Positions 8,501 through 15,870 of a stretch of 20,829 nucleotides of DNA are shown one piece after another (position 1 is the first letter of the stretch; each line of letters starts with the position of its first letter). The notes beneath the pieces were generated by a model, which saw nothing but the letters and a program-made list of their open reading frames with translations, ran no database searches and had not been told where the DNA came from. The translations under genes were made by a program, and so were the position numbers. The DNA comes from Intoshia linei (lineage: Eukaryota > Orthonectida > Rhopaluridae): the NCBI GenBank assembly GCA_001642005.1, contig LWCA01000667.1, forward strand, positions 1 through 20,829, in the 5' to 3' direction.

Positions 8501-9823
8501 AATGGTTTTTGCTTTGATTAGGTGAATTATATAATAAAAATGCCCATATAAATGGAACCAACAAATATCTAAATAAAGATAATAAATACATTGTTAATAA
8601 TATTTGATAATATTATTAATAAATAAATAAATTAAAGTTGTATATCAAGGGACGACAACCTTTTGCATCTAGTGGGCCACTTTTTTATATCAAAAAATTT
8701 TATGGCTCCGTTTTTGAAAATTTACACGATAGATTAAATTTTAACTTAAGAGAAACGTTTCTAGTATTGAACAAAATAAAATCCGGGACGATCTGAAAAT
8801 TAAGTATTCAACTGGTTATAATGAACCAATTAATTAGAAAATTTTTAAAACGGTGTTAAAGTTGAAAAATTAACAAATAAATAATTTACGTATTTACTCA
8901 AAGGATCCCCAAAATTATTCTGTGGGCCACTGTTTGCCGACCCCTGTTGTATGTGCTCAATTATTGTAGCTATTTCTCAAATCAAATAAAATTATCTATT
9001 CCTATGTTGACAAATTCTTAAAAACTTGAAATTCTTCTGAAAAACACTTGTTTTTATTTTTATCGTACAAAACTTTTCAATATACTTTATCAAATACTAA
9101 CAAACTAAATTGTATAATTAAATTTCAATATAAAAATTGTATTTTAGGCAATATAGTACTTTTAAACTTTAAATTCAATTTATGCAAAACCATGTTTATA
9201 CGCAAAAAACATTATAACTCTAACACTGCGAAATACTAAATATAAATTAGTCAAAGCACTACTGTACTATAAAAGTTTTAGCACACTAATACCAGCTGTA
9301 AAAATAAACTTTATCTTTTCTTCATGGATGGTATCAATATCTTCATTCTTTGAAAAAAAACAAGAATCCTTGATGAAAATCATTAATTGTTGACAATCTT
9401 TAATCATTTCTTCAATTTTCTATAAATAATATAATTTTACAACAGATTAATCCGCTTGGTGTACATTGTTAATTAGACCCTGAAACGAAAAGGGTATAGG
9501 ATTAAAACATAATTAAACTATTTATAATTTTATTATATAAAATGACTATGTGTGTGGTAAGATTTGAAATTTTTTAGCATTTCTATATTTTACAATTACT
9601 TCATATGAAGTATATAACACGCATAGTTTTAATATATAAATAGAGGAATATCAGAAAATTTCTCATAGAACATACAAAAACGTTTAAAATGTTTTTGTAC
9701 ATCACAATAAATATAAAAAATTACTGGTTTTAACTCGATATCACTGTCTAAATTTTTTAAGACAACGCATCTAATCAAGTTATTTATTAATTTTGAATTT
9801 GAATCAGGATTAAAATTATTCAT
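5592..9823 (-). CDS. IGBP1: TAP42/alpha4 (IGBP1) PP2A regulatory subunit, 10 exons, 350 aa
   Basis: TAP42/alpha4 binds the catalytic subunits of PP2A-type phosphatases in the cytoplasm, stabilising them and linking them to TOR signalling. Exons on the minus strand: 9823-9725, 9419-9310, 8568-8466, 8126-8032, 7704-7587, 6563-6494, 6168-6050, 6011-5872, 5827-5670, 5632-5592. They sum to 1053 nt (350 codons plus TGA), all phases join, and all introns are GT-AG; human IGBP1 has 339 residues. Family landmarks in order: FFSKNED (about 55-61), KYLLVPF (70-76), NRLDRV (about 93-98), RLNKI (141-145), KVFGIGYPS, GIFPD, KWDDYKD and the C-terminal HKRGWGNTYRQG. R141 and K144 fall where human Arg155 and Lys158, reported as PP2A-contact residues, are expected. 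Exon 1 and its ATG are the least certain part. Introns 7-9 are 38, 44 and 37 nt, and introns 2, 5 and 6 hold repeats. Confidence 0.87.
6275..6400 (+). repeat. Dispersed repeat R3, copy in IGBP1 intron 6
   Basis: A block containing ATATTCTTGAATATC, preceded by AGCATTAAAAAA-like sequence and followed by a CTATGYA word, matches 14325-14415 over roughly 60-70 bases in the same orientation. The central TATTCTTGAATA is nearly palindromic. No ends or target duplications were identified. Confidence 0.4.
6950..6980. repeat. Perfect 12-bp stem hairpin
   Basis: ATCAACCAATAT (6950-6961) and ATATTGGTTGAT (6969-6980) are perfect reverse complements around a 7-base spacer. It sits exactly at the broken end of repeat R1 copy A. 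The R1 copy at 14909-15463 has only the first arm and then continues, so the second arm looks like an inverted duplication at the truncation point. Confidence 0.75.
6950..7443 (-). repeat. Dispersed repeat R1, copy A, inside IGBP1 intron 5
   Basis: Read on the minus strand this copy matches R1 copies at 14909-15463 and 12181-12639. Shared landmarks in order: GGTCAAAAACCCC, CTCTTTTTGAAAATCAAAC, CAGGGCCAAAACCCCAAAT, GAAAACAGCCCTA, TGTATCCTGTTAACACACAC, TTAGTATTCATATATTTTTT, TCCGAAAATTAAA, CTTATTCCAGTTGATATAAA and GGTGAAAAATAATTTTTAAT. There is no coding potential and no terminal inverted repeats could be defined. It accounts for about half of the 1023-nt intron 5. Confidence 0.8.
7934..7950. 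repeat. 17-bp palindrome, MITE-like foldback piece in IGBP1 intron 4
   Basis: ACAACCCT-G-AGGGTTGT is a perfect palindrome with one central base. Within 30 bases to its right come GTACTAGTAC (palindromic), ACCCTAG and a further AGGGTTGAA. The cluster suggests the ends of a very small foldback element, but its borders are unclear. Confidence 0.4.
8646..8946 (+). mobile_element. hAT MITE inserted in IGBP1 intron 2
   Basis: The left end CAAGGGACGACAACC and the right end (reverse complement CAGGGGTCGGCAAAC) are imperfect hAT-type inverted repeats. The 8-bp flanks TTGTATAT (8638-8645) and TTGTATGT (8947-8954) are a target duplication with one mismatch. Both ends carry GTGGGCCAC subterminally. The 301-bp element has no open frame of note. 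A degraded sister copy lies at 2236-2520. It makes up 40% of the 741-nt intron 2. Confidence 0.85.
9598..9611. repeat. 14-bp perfect palindrome in IGBP1 intron 1
   Basis: ACTTCATATGAAGT is a perfect palindrome. No function is visible. Confidence 0.35.
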
Positions 9824-10080
9824 TTGAACGAAAGTTTATTTGCAGTTCGCGACAGCTATTATGCTCAGATTTTATCCATCCTTTTCCGATTGAATTGAAA
9901 GTTTTCGTGTCCGTTCACAATATCGTAAATCACATGATCGTAAATCAAAAGATCGTATTTATTTTGTTTAAGTTTAAATTAAATAATTCATTAACTAGTT
10001 CATTTAATTTAGACTACAGACCCAAGTTAAAACTGAAATATTAAGATACCATATTCTACCTACAAACCATATTACAAAAA
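9824..10080 (-). promoter_or_regulatory. 5' flank and presumed promoter region of IGBP1
   Basis: This lies upstream of the IGBP1 start at 9823 on the minus strand. The first about 140 bases are richer in G+C than average and include GTTCGCGACAGC (9845-9856) and a 15-bp tandem repeat at 9922-9966. I see no well-placed TATA box that stands out from the AT-rich background, and no transcription start can be assigned. Confidence 0.3.
9922..9966 (+). repeat. 15-bp tandem repeat, about 2.5 units
   Basis: Units are ATCGTAAATCACATG, ATCGTAAATCAAAAG and ATCGTATTTATTTTG. The first two differ at three positions and the third keeps only ATCGTA and the final G. It lies about 100 bases upstream of the IGBP1 start codon, a position compatible with binding sites, but this is not shown. 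Confidence 0.6.
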
Positions 10081-10564
10081 AAAATAAAAATATTCTATGG
10101 TGTTCACACCAGAGAATATTTTTTATCCAATTCAATTTACCATATTTAGTTTAGTTATGAAGTTTATTTTTTTACGATCTTTTGATATTGCGCCGAAAGT
10201 TTTTACTCGGGCATATTTGTTTCCATGCCATTCCATATACATTAGAGGTGTGAATTTTAGATTTTTTTTCAAAAATATAAAAGTGCTCCCAATTACGATA
10301 AATAAATAAACTGTTTTCAATAAATCAATCGGACAGAAAATACTTTAAAAAGGATGTAAAAAGGCCTCGGGTGTAAAATTGCTCTGATTTCTGAATATAC
10401 ATTTGTATGTCATTACATTGAAAATGACAAAATAAGTTTTTTATAATTTTATTTTTTCATGAATTTACGCTATTTATGACAATTTTTAGGATCGAAATGT
10501 TTTTACTTTATTTTTAATATTATACACATTCTGTATAATAAATTAAAAAAATGGAATAATAATT
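10081..10564. other. Stretch with short open frames, no recognised gene
   Basis: Both strands are open for 60-70 codons at about 10097-10320. The minus-strand frame contains MEWHGNKYARVKTFGAISKD, which looks less random than average, but no family is recognised and no splice model could be built. Frames of this length are expected by chance here. Confidence 0.4.
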
Positions 10565-10812
10565 GTTTTTAAAATTATTTACGCAAGTGTTAACAAAACT
10601 AAATTAAGATGAAATAATTCACTTTAAAGTAAAAAGTAATGTGATATGACGGTTCCACCTGAAACAAAATTACAACAACTTTTTTAAAAAATTAATAATA
10701 GTGAACAGTAGGATTTTTAAGTTAAATTTTCAACATGAATTTATTTTTTTGGTATAATAAAAGAGTGCCCTCGGCAGAGCTAGGTGATGTTTGTACGTAG
10801 TACAAAACTGCC
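10565..10812 (+). repeat. Dispersed repeat R2, copy 1
   Basis: This matches 12967-13213 in the same orientation for about 245 bases. Landmarks are GTGTTAACAAA, ATAATTCACTT, AAAAAGTAATGTGATATGA, GGTTCCACCTGAAACAA, GTGAATTTATTTTTTTGGTA-like text, TATAATAAAA, and a GC-rich tail CTCGGCAGAGCTAGGTG followed by TGTTTGTACGTAGTA. Ends are not defined and no coding frame is conserved between the copies. Confidence 0.75.
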
Positions 10813-10910
10813 AAGCTAGTTATAAATATAATTTTTAAAACCTTAACATTTATTTTAATTGTTGTTACCATCGTTTTTATTTTTTAATTTGATATCACGT
10901 TGCTGTAATG

Positions 10911-11124
10911 CAAGGGTTCCGACTTTTTTCACGGCGGAAGGGTAATAAATTGTAATATTTATTGAGGACCATTAAAGCGAAATTGCTACTATTAAAAAAA
11001 ATTGATAAAAAACGTAATAAATTGACTTCTAATTAGTAAAAAATTTTTCGCAATTATTTCCCGAACCGGTAAATAATTTTTACGGAACTGTACTACTCCG
11101 CGGAGTAGCATTTGGGAAACACTG
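10911..11124 (+). mobile_element. Small hAT-like MITE
   Basis: The left end CAAGGGTTCCGACTT and the reverse complement of the right end (CAGTGTTTCCCAAATGC) resemble hAT termini of the CAGTGGTTCCCAA type. Flanking octamers CTGTAATG and GTATAATA agree at five of eight positions, so any target duplication is old. The 214-bp body has no coding frame and carries a 16-bp palindrome near its right end. Confidence 0.55.
11093..11108. repeat. 16-bp perfect palindrome CTACTCCGCGGAGTAG
   Basis: This GC-rich perfect palindrome lies in the subterminal part of the 10911-11124 element, 16 bases from its right end. Subterminal motifs of this kind often serve as transposase binding sites in hAT elements, which is inference here. 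Confidence 0.7.
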
Positions 11125-12180
11125 GTATAATATATCACGTGTCGTATAATAGCTCTTATAATCAGAAGGATCGTTCTGGAAATTTAGTAATTTTAGCCAA
11201 ATATCTATTTTTCACACATTACTTCTCTAGAAACCGGTACGCGGGTACCCGTTGTAAAATATTTAACAAAGATTGAAATTTGGAGATATACATGATAATA
11301 AATCTGATTTACTACATCATAGCTCAAAAACTCTACAATTTGTATAATAAAAAATTCATTATTAATATTGCTTTGAATAGCATTGTAAGGAAATTATCAA
11401 AACTATCGTGGAATATAACATTTAAGCGACGTCCAAATCTGAAAAAAAGTGATGCATTTCGATCAAATCGAACGAACAAATTTGACATCTAAGATTATTC
11501 TTTTACCAACAATAGAGAATATGTAAATTAATATAAACTTGTATTAAAAATTGGTATTGAATACTTCAGCTCTTATATAGAAGAATTATATCTCCTCATC
11601 CATCAAAAACAGCGCGGTTACCTAAAATTTATTTTGCAATACATTGTTGGATCAATGAAACTGTGTTTGAAAAAATTGTTTTATATCAGACTACCTTTTT
11701 TTGGGATCAGAATTTCTGATCATTCAGAAATGTTCCTCTTTCTGTTTTACCGAAAATTTGCAAATATTGCGCATATTTTTCAGTATCACCTCATTAAGTT
11801 GTTCTAACAAATGAGGTTGTATACCCATTTTATGTATACCGATACTATAAATATATTTGAAGGTCAATAGAAATTTAAATAAAGTTTAAATAAAGTAGAT
11901 ATGTATAGTATTACATACATGTTGTGTTGTATGATTGAAAACGAAATATATAAATAATATAATTATAATATACCGCAGTGTTAGATTTATAATGTTCTAT
12001 TTGACTTTTTGATAAACATGATGTTTTTGATGAAAATTGTTGCAAATCATATCTTTTAGATAAAAAATTAAGCTTGAAAACGTATTATTTTATGAGATAA
12101 CGAACATTTACTGGTACAATTATTAGATCTCGACTTGATAATTCCTTATCAAATGCCTATTAAACATAACCTCACAAAGA
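11125..12180. other. AT-rich stretch without recognised gene
   Basis: This contains a 10-bp palindrome CGGGTACCCG near 11242 and a plus-strand open frame of 70 codons (11280-11492) whose second half is basic. That length is expected by chance in this composition. No repeat match to the rest of the window was found. Confidence 0.5.
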
Positions 12181-12639
12181 AATTATATCTTCACGACCAA
12201 AACAATAAATTACTTTTTTTATGAAAACAGCCCTATACTTTAAAAAAATTACAGGGGGTACAGTTGTATCCTGTTAACACACACAAAAATTTCAATCTGA
12301 ATAAGTAACGAGTTCACGGTCAAAAACACATTTTAGTATTCATATATTTTTTTTCCAAAATATTTTATTAAAACAAAAAATGTGAATTAATTAGCAGTCC
12401 GAAAATTAAAAAAAAAGAAGATGATTCTGATAAAAGATAAATAAAGTGATGAAATGATAAAGCTTATTCCAGTTAATATAAATACAAAATTTCAATCTTA
12501 GAAATCTACGAATTCCCGGTGAAAAATAATTTTTAATGTATTATTAACAATATTTTTATAATATTTTGATTAAAATAACAATTGAAAATGTAAATATTGA
12601 TCCTACAATTTCAAAAAAATGTGCATTGAACGTCTACAC
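12181..12639 (+). repeat. Dispersed repeat R1, copy B
   Basis: This copy runs from the ACGACCAAAAC word through GAAAACAGCCCTATA, GTATCCTGTTAACACACAC, TTAGTATTCATATATTTTTT, CCGAAAATTAAA, TTATTCCAGTT, GGTGAAAAATAATTTTTAAT and TGATCCTACA, ending at the insertion point of the hAT MITE at 12640. It lacks the first about 200 bases present in copies A and C. It carries an AAAGATAAATAAAGTGATGA insertion relative to copy C near 12434. Confidence 0.8.
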
Positions 12640-12957
12640 AAGGGTGCACAACCTTTCTACTAATTCAGCTGCAAAGCTACTTTATTCATTGATTCTACGG
12701 CCGCAAAAAATTTACTTTGATACTGAGAAAGTTTACATCCATATTAAGAAAGTGGCCAAAGTCAAAAATGTAACTTTTTGATATAAATATGTTAATAAAA
12801 TTAATAATCCTTGAATAACATCTGATTTAAACTTTTCAATTTAAATTAAAATAATATGTACAATGTATTGCATTATGATCACATGGATTACCTACGGCCG
12901 CAAATAAACGCTCTCATGACCGCACCCGGACGTACGGCCGCAGATTGTGCACCCCTG
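12640..12957 (+). mobile_element. hAT MITE with perfect 8-bp target duplication
   Basis: GTCTACAC at 12632-12639 is repeated exactly at 12958-12965. The ends AAGGGTGCACAACC and (reverse complement) CAGGGGTGCACAATC are hAT-type inverted repeats. The word TACGGCCGCA occurs three times (near 12695, 12892 and 12932), always in the same orientation. This resembles the repeated subterminal binding motifs of hAT elements and is strikingly GC-rich for this DNA. The body lacks a transposase. It was inserted into repeat R1 copy B or at its right border. Confidence 0.9.
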
Positions 12958-12966
12958 GTCTACACT

Positions 12967-13213
12967 GTAATTAAAATTCTTTACCCAAATGTTAACAAAC
13001 AAAAAATTAACAAAGAATAATTCACTTCAAAATAAAAAGTAATGTGATATGATGGTTCCATCTGAAACAAGTTTGGGAACCACTCCTTTAAAGTATTGAT
13101 AATAGTGAATATTAGAATTTTTAAGTTAGATTTTAAACGTGAATTTATTTTTTTGGTATAATAAAAATGTGCACTCGGCAGAGCTAGGTGCTGTTTGTAC
13201 GTAGTATATAAAA
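12967..13213 (+). repeat. Dispersed repeat R2, copy 2
   Basis: This is the partner of 10565-10812. It contains GTTTGGGAACCACTCC at about 13071-13086, a hAT-end-like word absent from copy 1, as if a small insertion or terminus had been gained. It shares the GC-rich tail CTCGGCAGAGCTAGGTG, then TGTTTGTACGTAGTA. Confidence 0.75.
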
Positions 13214-13514
13214 GTTAACCTTGTTACTTATAAAAATAAATGCTTATATTAAAATGTGCCTCAATTTAAATAAAATTTAATTTTTAAAATAGAGTTAATC
13301 GACCTGTAATTAACTGTTTAATTAATATATTGTTTTGTAATACATACAAACGTGGATAACTCAGCCGAGAATTGGCTTTTCAATTATATTTAATTTAATG
13401 AATTTAAAATCCTAATACTGGAGTCAAAGTTAAGACGAATAATAAGGTTTAGCAAGTTAATTACAAGGTTAAGTTAAATTTAAAAAACATAAAATATAAA
13501 AATTAATTCTTTTA

Positions 13515-13540
13515 CGCCAATTTTTTGGCGACCCGTTACG
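13515..13540 (+). other. Primer-binding-site-like sequence of an LTR element
   Basis: TGGCGACCCG begins at 13526. TGGCGACC-type primer binding sites occur in several Ty3/mdg1-like LTR elements. It also forms a small hairpin with the preceding CGCCAA (13515-13520). No LTR border ending in CA could be fixed upstream, so the call rests on the motif and on the gag frame 150 bases downstream. Confidence 0.35.
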
Positions 13541-13652
13541 ACCGTTTGAATAATACAATTATACTATTAATACTGAAACGGACACGATAGTTTTGGTAAT
13601 TTTAATATTATCTAGGCCCTAAGGAAAATCTGACTAATCTGAATACTAACAA

Positions 13653-14291
13653 ATGGAAAATGTTGAAAAAATTGTTGAATCATAGTGATTTTATTTTTAT
13701 AATGGAAAAAAAAGATTGGATGAGTCATTAACCCCGATTAATGCAATTGAAATGTTGATTAAATCGTCAAAAGTCGAATTTACATATAAAAACGAGGTTA
13801 TATTTTTTGCTACTAAACAGTTGAAGGATGAATCAATACAAGAATTTTGTAGTCGCTTGAAAAATTTGACTTTAGAAATTAGTTGGTGTCAGATAGAAAC
13901 AAATCGACATATTTGTAACGTTCTAAAGGTAAACTTTCTGCGATGTAATCTCCTACCTATCGAATATTGGAAAAACGAAAAGCTGAATACAATTGTGTCA
14001 ATATTGACTAATATACCAGTGAGTAATGTAATACCAAAATCTATTCATTTTGCCGATATTCGTTGTTTCAAGTGTAATAATCGTGGTCATATTGCACCAC
14101 GTTGTAAAATTAAAACTACAAATAAAGCTACAAAAAGTGATAATTATCGATTTACCAAGTCCACTCAGAATTCTGTTGATGGAGAATTTGATGATACACA
14201 AAAGGTAATTCTCGTTTGTTTTAACATGACGAAAACGAGATATCACTGTATTTGCCAAAAACCCAATTTCGAAATTTCAGGTAAAAAATAG
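13653..14291 (+). pseudogene. gag remnant of an LTR retrotransposon
   Basis: The product would be the Gag structural protein that packages element RNA. A short start (ATG at 13653) stops after ten codons. The main open frame runs from about 13689 to a stop at 14289-14291 and has no in-frame ATG at its beginning, so the gene is broken near its start. The frame contains a capsid-type segment with FATKQLKDESIQEFCSRLKNL-like spacing, typical of retrotransposon gag. It is followed by a single CCHC zinc knuckle CFKCNNRGHIAPRC (encoded near 14070-14110) and a basic tail. The usual second part of the element (protease, reverse transcriptase, RNase H, integrase) is absent downstream, where unrelated repeats begin. 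Ty3-like is the likeliest class; Pao cannot be excluded. Confidence 0.7.
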
Positions 14292-14324
14292 AAACATAAT
14301 CATCGGTAACAACGAAATTTTGGT

Positions 14325-14415
14325 ATAATTGGCCCCATTTTGCCAAATTCAGTATTAAAAAAATATATTCTTGAATATCGTAAACATTTTTGTATGTTTA
14401 AAATACTATGTATAG
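14325..14415 (+). repeat. Dispersed repeat R3, second copy
   Basis: This matches 6275-6400 around ATATTCTTGAATATC with flanking ATTAAAAAA and CTATGTA words. It follows the gag remnant directly, so it may be part of the same element or an independent insertion. Confidence 0.4.
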
Positions 14416-14634
14416 TCAAGGGCCCAGGATAGGTGGCTAAAGGCCATATGACAATACATAGTGTTTGCAAAAAAAATTTTAAAACTCTATATTTTATTTT
14501 ATGGTAGAATCTAGTTTTGTAGGTTCGACTGTTAGAACTGCAAATCAGCATTATATGATACAAAGTCGTTTCAAATGTATTAATAATAATAATAAAAAAT
14601 TTAATAATTGATATTAATAAACATAATTAATATA

Positions 14635-14867
14635 CCGTCCCGGCAAAAACTGTAATTGAAATAAGGTCTTTAAAAAATTCTAAGACGGGTAGTTATTTAA
14701 ATAAAGCGTAACACACAGACACACACAAACAAAAATCGCGTAGCATATTATATAAGTTAAAATGCTACGCGATTTTTGTTTGTGTGTGTGTTCAGCTTTA
14801 TTTAAATAACTACCTGTCTTAGAAATTTATAAAGTCCACATTTCAATTACAGTTTTTTCCGAGGGTG
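14635..14867. mobile_element. Hairpin (foldback) MITE
   Basis: Almost the whole element is one inverted repeat of about 110 bases per arm. Outer arms share AAAAACTGTAATTGAAAT, then a TTTAAATAACTACC block and ATAAAGC. The inner arms (CACACAAACAAAAATCGCG and TAGCAT, with the reverse complement on the right) are practically perfect around a spacer of about 18 AT-rich bases. The termini are of CACCCTCGG type and no target duplication is clear. A related single terminus is at 2078. The near-perfect inner arms against a decayed outer part suggest recent arm homogenisation or a young core. Confidence 0.8.
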
Positions 14868-14908
14868 TTCGCAAACATAATTTGAACCTCCCAAACTCAC
14901 ATCTTACG

Positions 14909-15463
14909 TGTCAAAAACCCCAATTGTCCCTCTTTTTGAAAATCAAACAAGTTAAAAAATTTAATAAAATATATACGCTTATACATATTTTAAAATCATA
15001 AACATTACTATAAATTTAAAAAAATTATACCTTCAGGGCCAAAACACCAAATAACCCTTATTTTTTTAATGAAAACAGCCCTATAATTTCAAAAAATTCA
15101 CAGGTGGTACAGTTGTATCCTGTTAACACACACAAAATTTCAATATAAATAAGTAACGACTTCACGTCAAAAAAGCATTTTAGTATTCATATATTTTTTT
15201 ATCCGAATATTTTATTACCAAAAAATGTAAAACAAAAAATGTGAAATAATTAATGGTCCGAAAATTAAATCAAGAAGATTATTCTGATAGAGCTTATTCC
15301 AGTTGATATAAATACAAAATTTCAACCCGAAAAATCTACGCATTCCGATGAAAAATAATTTTTAATATATTATCAACCAATATTTTTCAAATATTTCGAA
15401 TTAAAATAAAAATATAAATATGGATCCTACATATTCAAAAAAATGTGAATTGAATGTCTATAC
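14909..15463 (+). repeat. Dispersed repeat R1, copy C (longest)
   Basis: This is the most complete R1 copy. It begins near TGTCAAAAACCCC and includes all landmarks of copy A. It then continues past the hairpin point through AATATTTTTCAAATATTTCG, TGGATCCTACA and GAATGTCTATACA, which it shares with copy B. No open frame of note is present. Confidence 0.8.
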
Positions 15464-15690
15464 ATTTCCAAAAAAGAAATATGGATGAAAATCTATATAA
15501 TTCATTCCTTCGCAATTTTTAAATTTCAAATTCTCATTTTTAAAATATTTTGAATACAAATTTATATAGAAACTACAACAACGAACCTAAAAGTCATCAA
15601 CTTTGTTAATATCAGTAATTAATTAATAAAAAAATTAGTTTATATTTATGAGTCATTAAAAATAGATTCTATAACTTTAGAGATAAAATT
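15464..15690. other. AT-rich spacer
   Basis: Nothing is recognised between R1 copy C and the transposon ends upstream of the Tc1 element. Confidence 0.5.
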
Positions 15691-15699
15691 TTTATTAAC

Positions 15700-15793
15700 G
15701 TAATTTTTGGTTCATTCGTTATGAAAAAATAAATTATTCAAAATTCCGTTAAAATGGAATTTCCGCTAACAAACTACCATAAATAAGGACTTA
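15700..15793 (-). repeat. Possible terminal part of a Tc1/pogo-type MITE
   Basis: Read on the minus strand it starts TA-CAGTTTAAGTCCTTAT, followed by GCGGAAATTCCATTTTAACG, a form seen at ends of Tc1/pogo-type elements. It recalls the fragment at the left edge of the window in its TTAACGRAAT-like words. The other end was not found. Confidence 0.25.
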
Positions 15794-15822
15794 AACTGTA
15801 TATATAAATATAATTAAACATT

Positions 15823-15855
15823 GTGGCCCGCGAGTTAATTAAGCTGGGCACCACT
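15823..15855. repeat. hAT-type terminus scrap
   Basis: The minus strand reads CAGTGGTGCCCAGCTTAATT followed by AACTCGCGGGCCAC. The first bases are of the hAT terminal form and the GC-rich GGGCC word is typical of such scraps. The element appears truncated to about 35 bases. Confidence 0.35.
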
Positions 15856-15870
15856 GAATTAATGTAAGTA

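Noticed and set aside
12566-12781. 71-codon plus-strand frame
   Set aside because: It crosses the junction between repeat R1 and the inserted hAT MITE, so it cannot be an ancestral gene.
13998-14258. 86-codon minus-strand frame
   Set aside because: It is the antisense shadow of the gag zinc-knuckle region.
14300-14563. 87-codon minus-strand frame
   Set aside because: Its length is expected by chance in this composition, it overlaps repeat R3, and it shows no recognisable motif.
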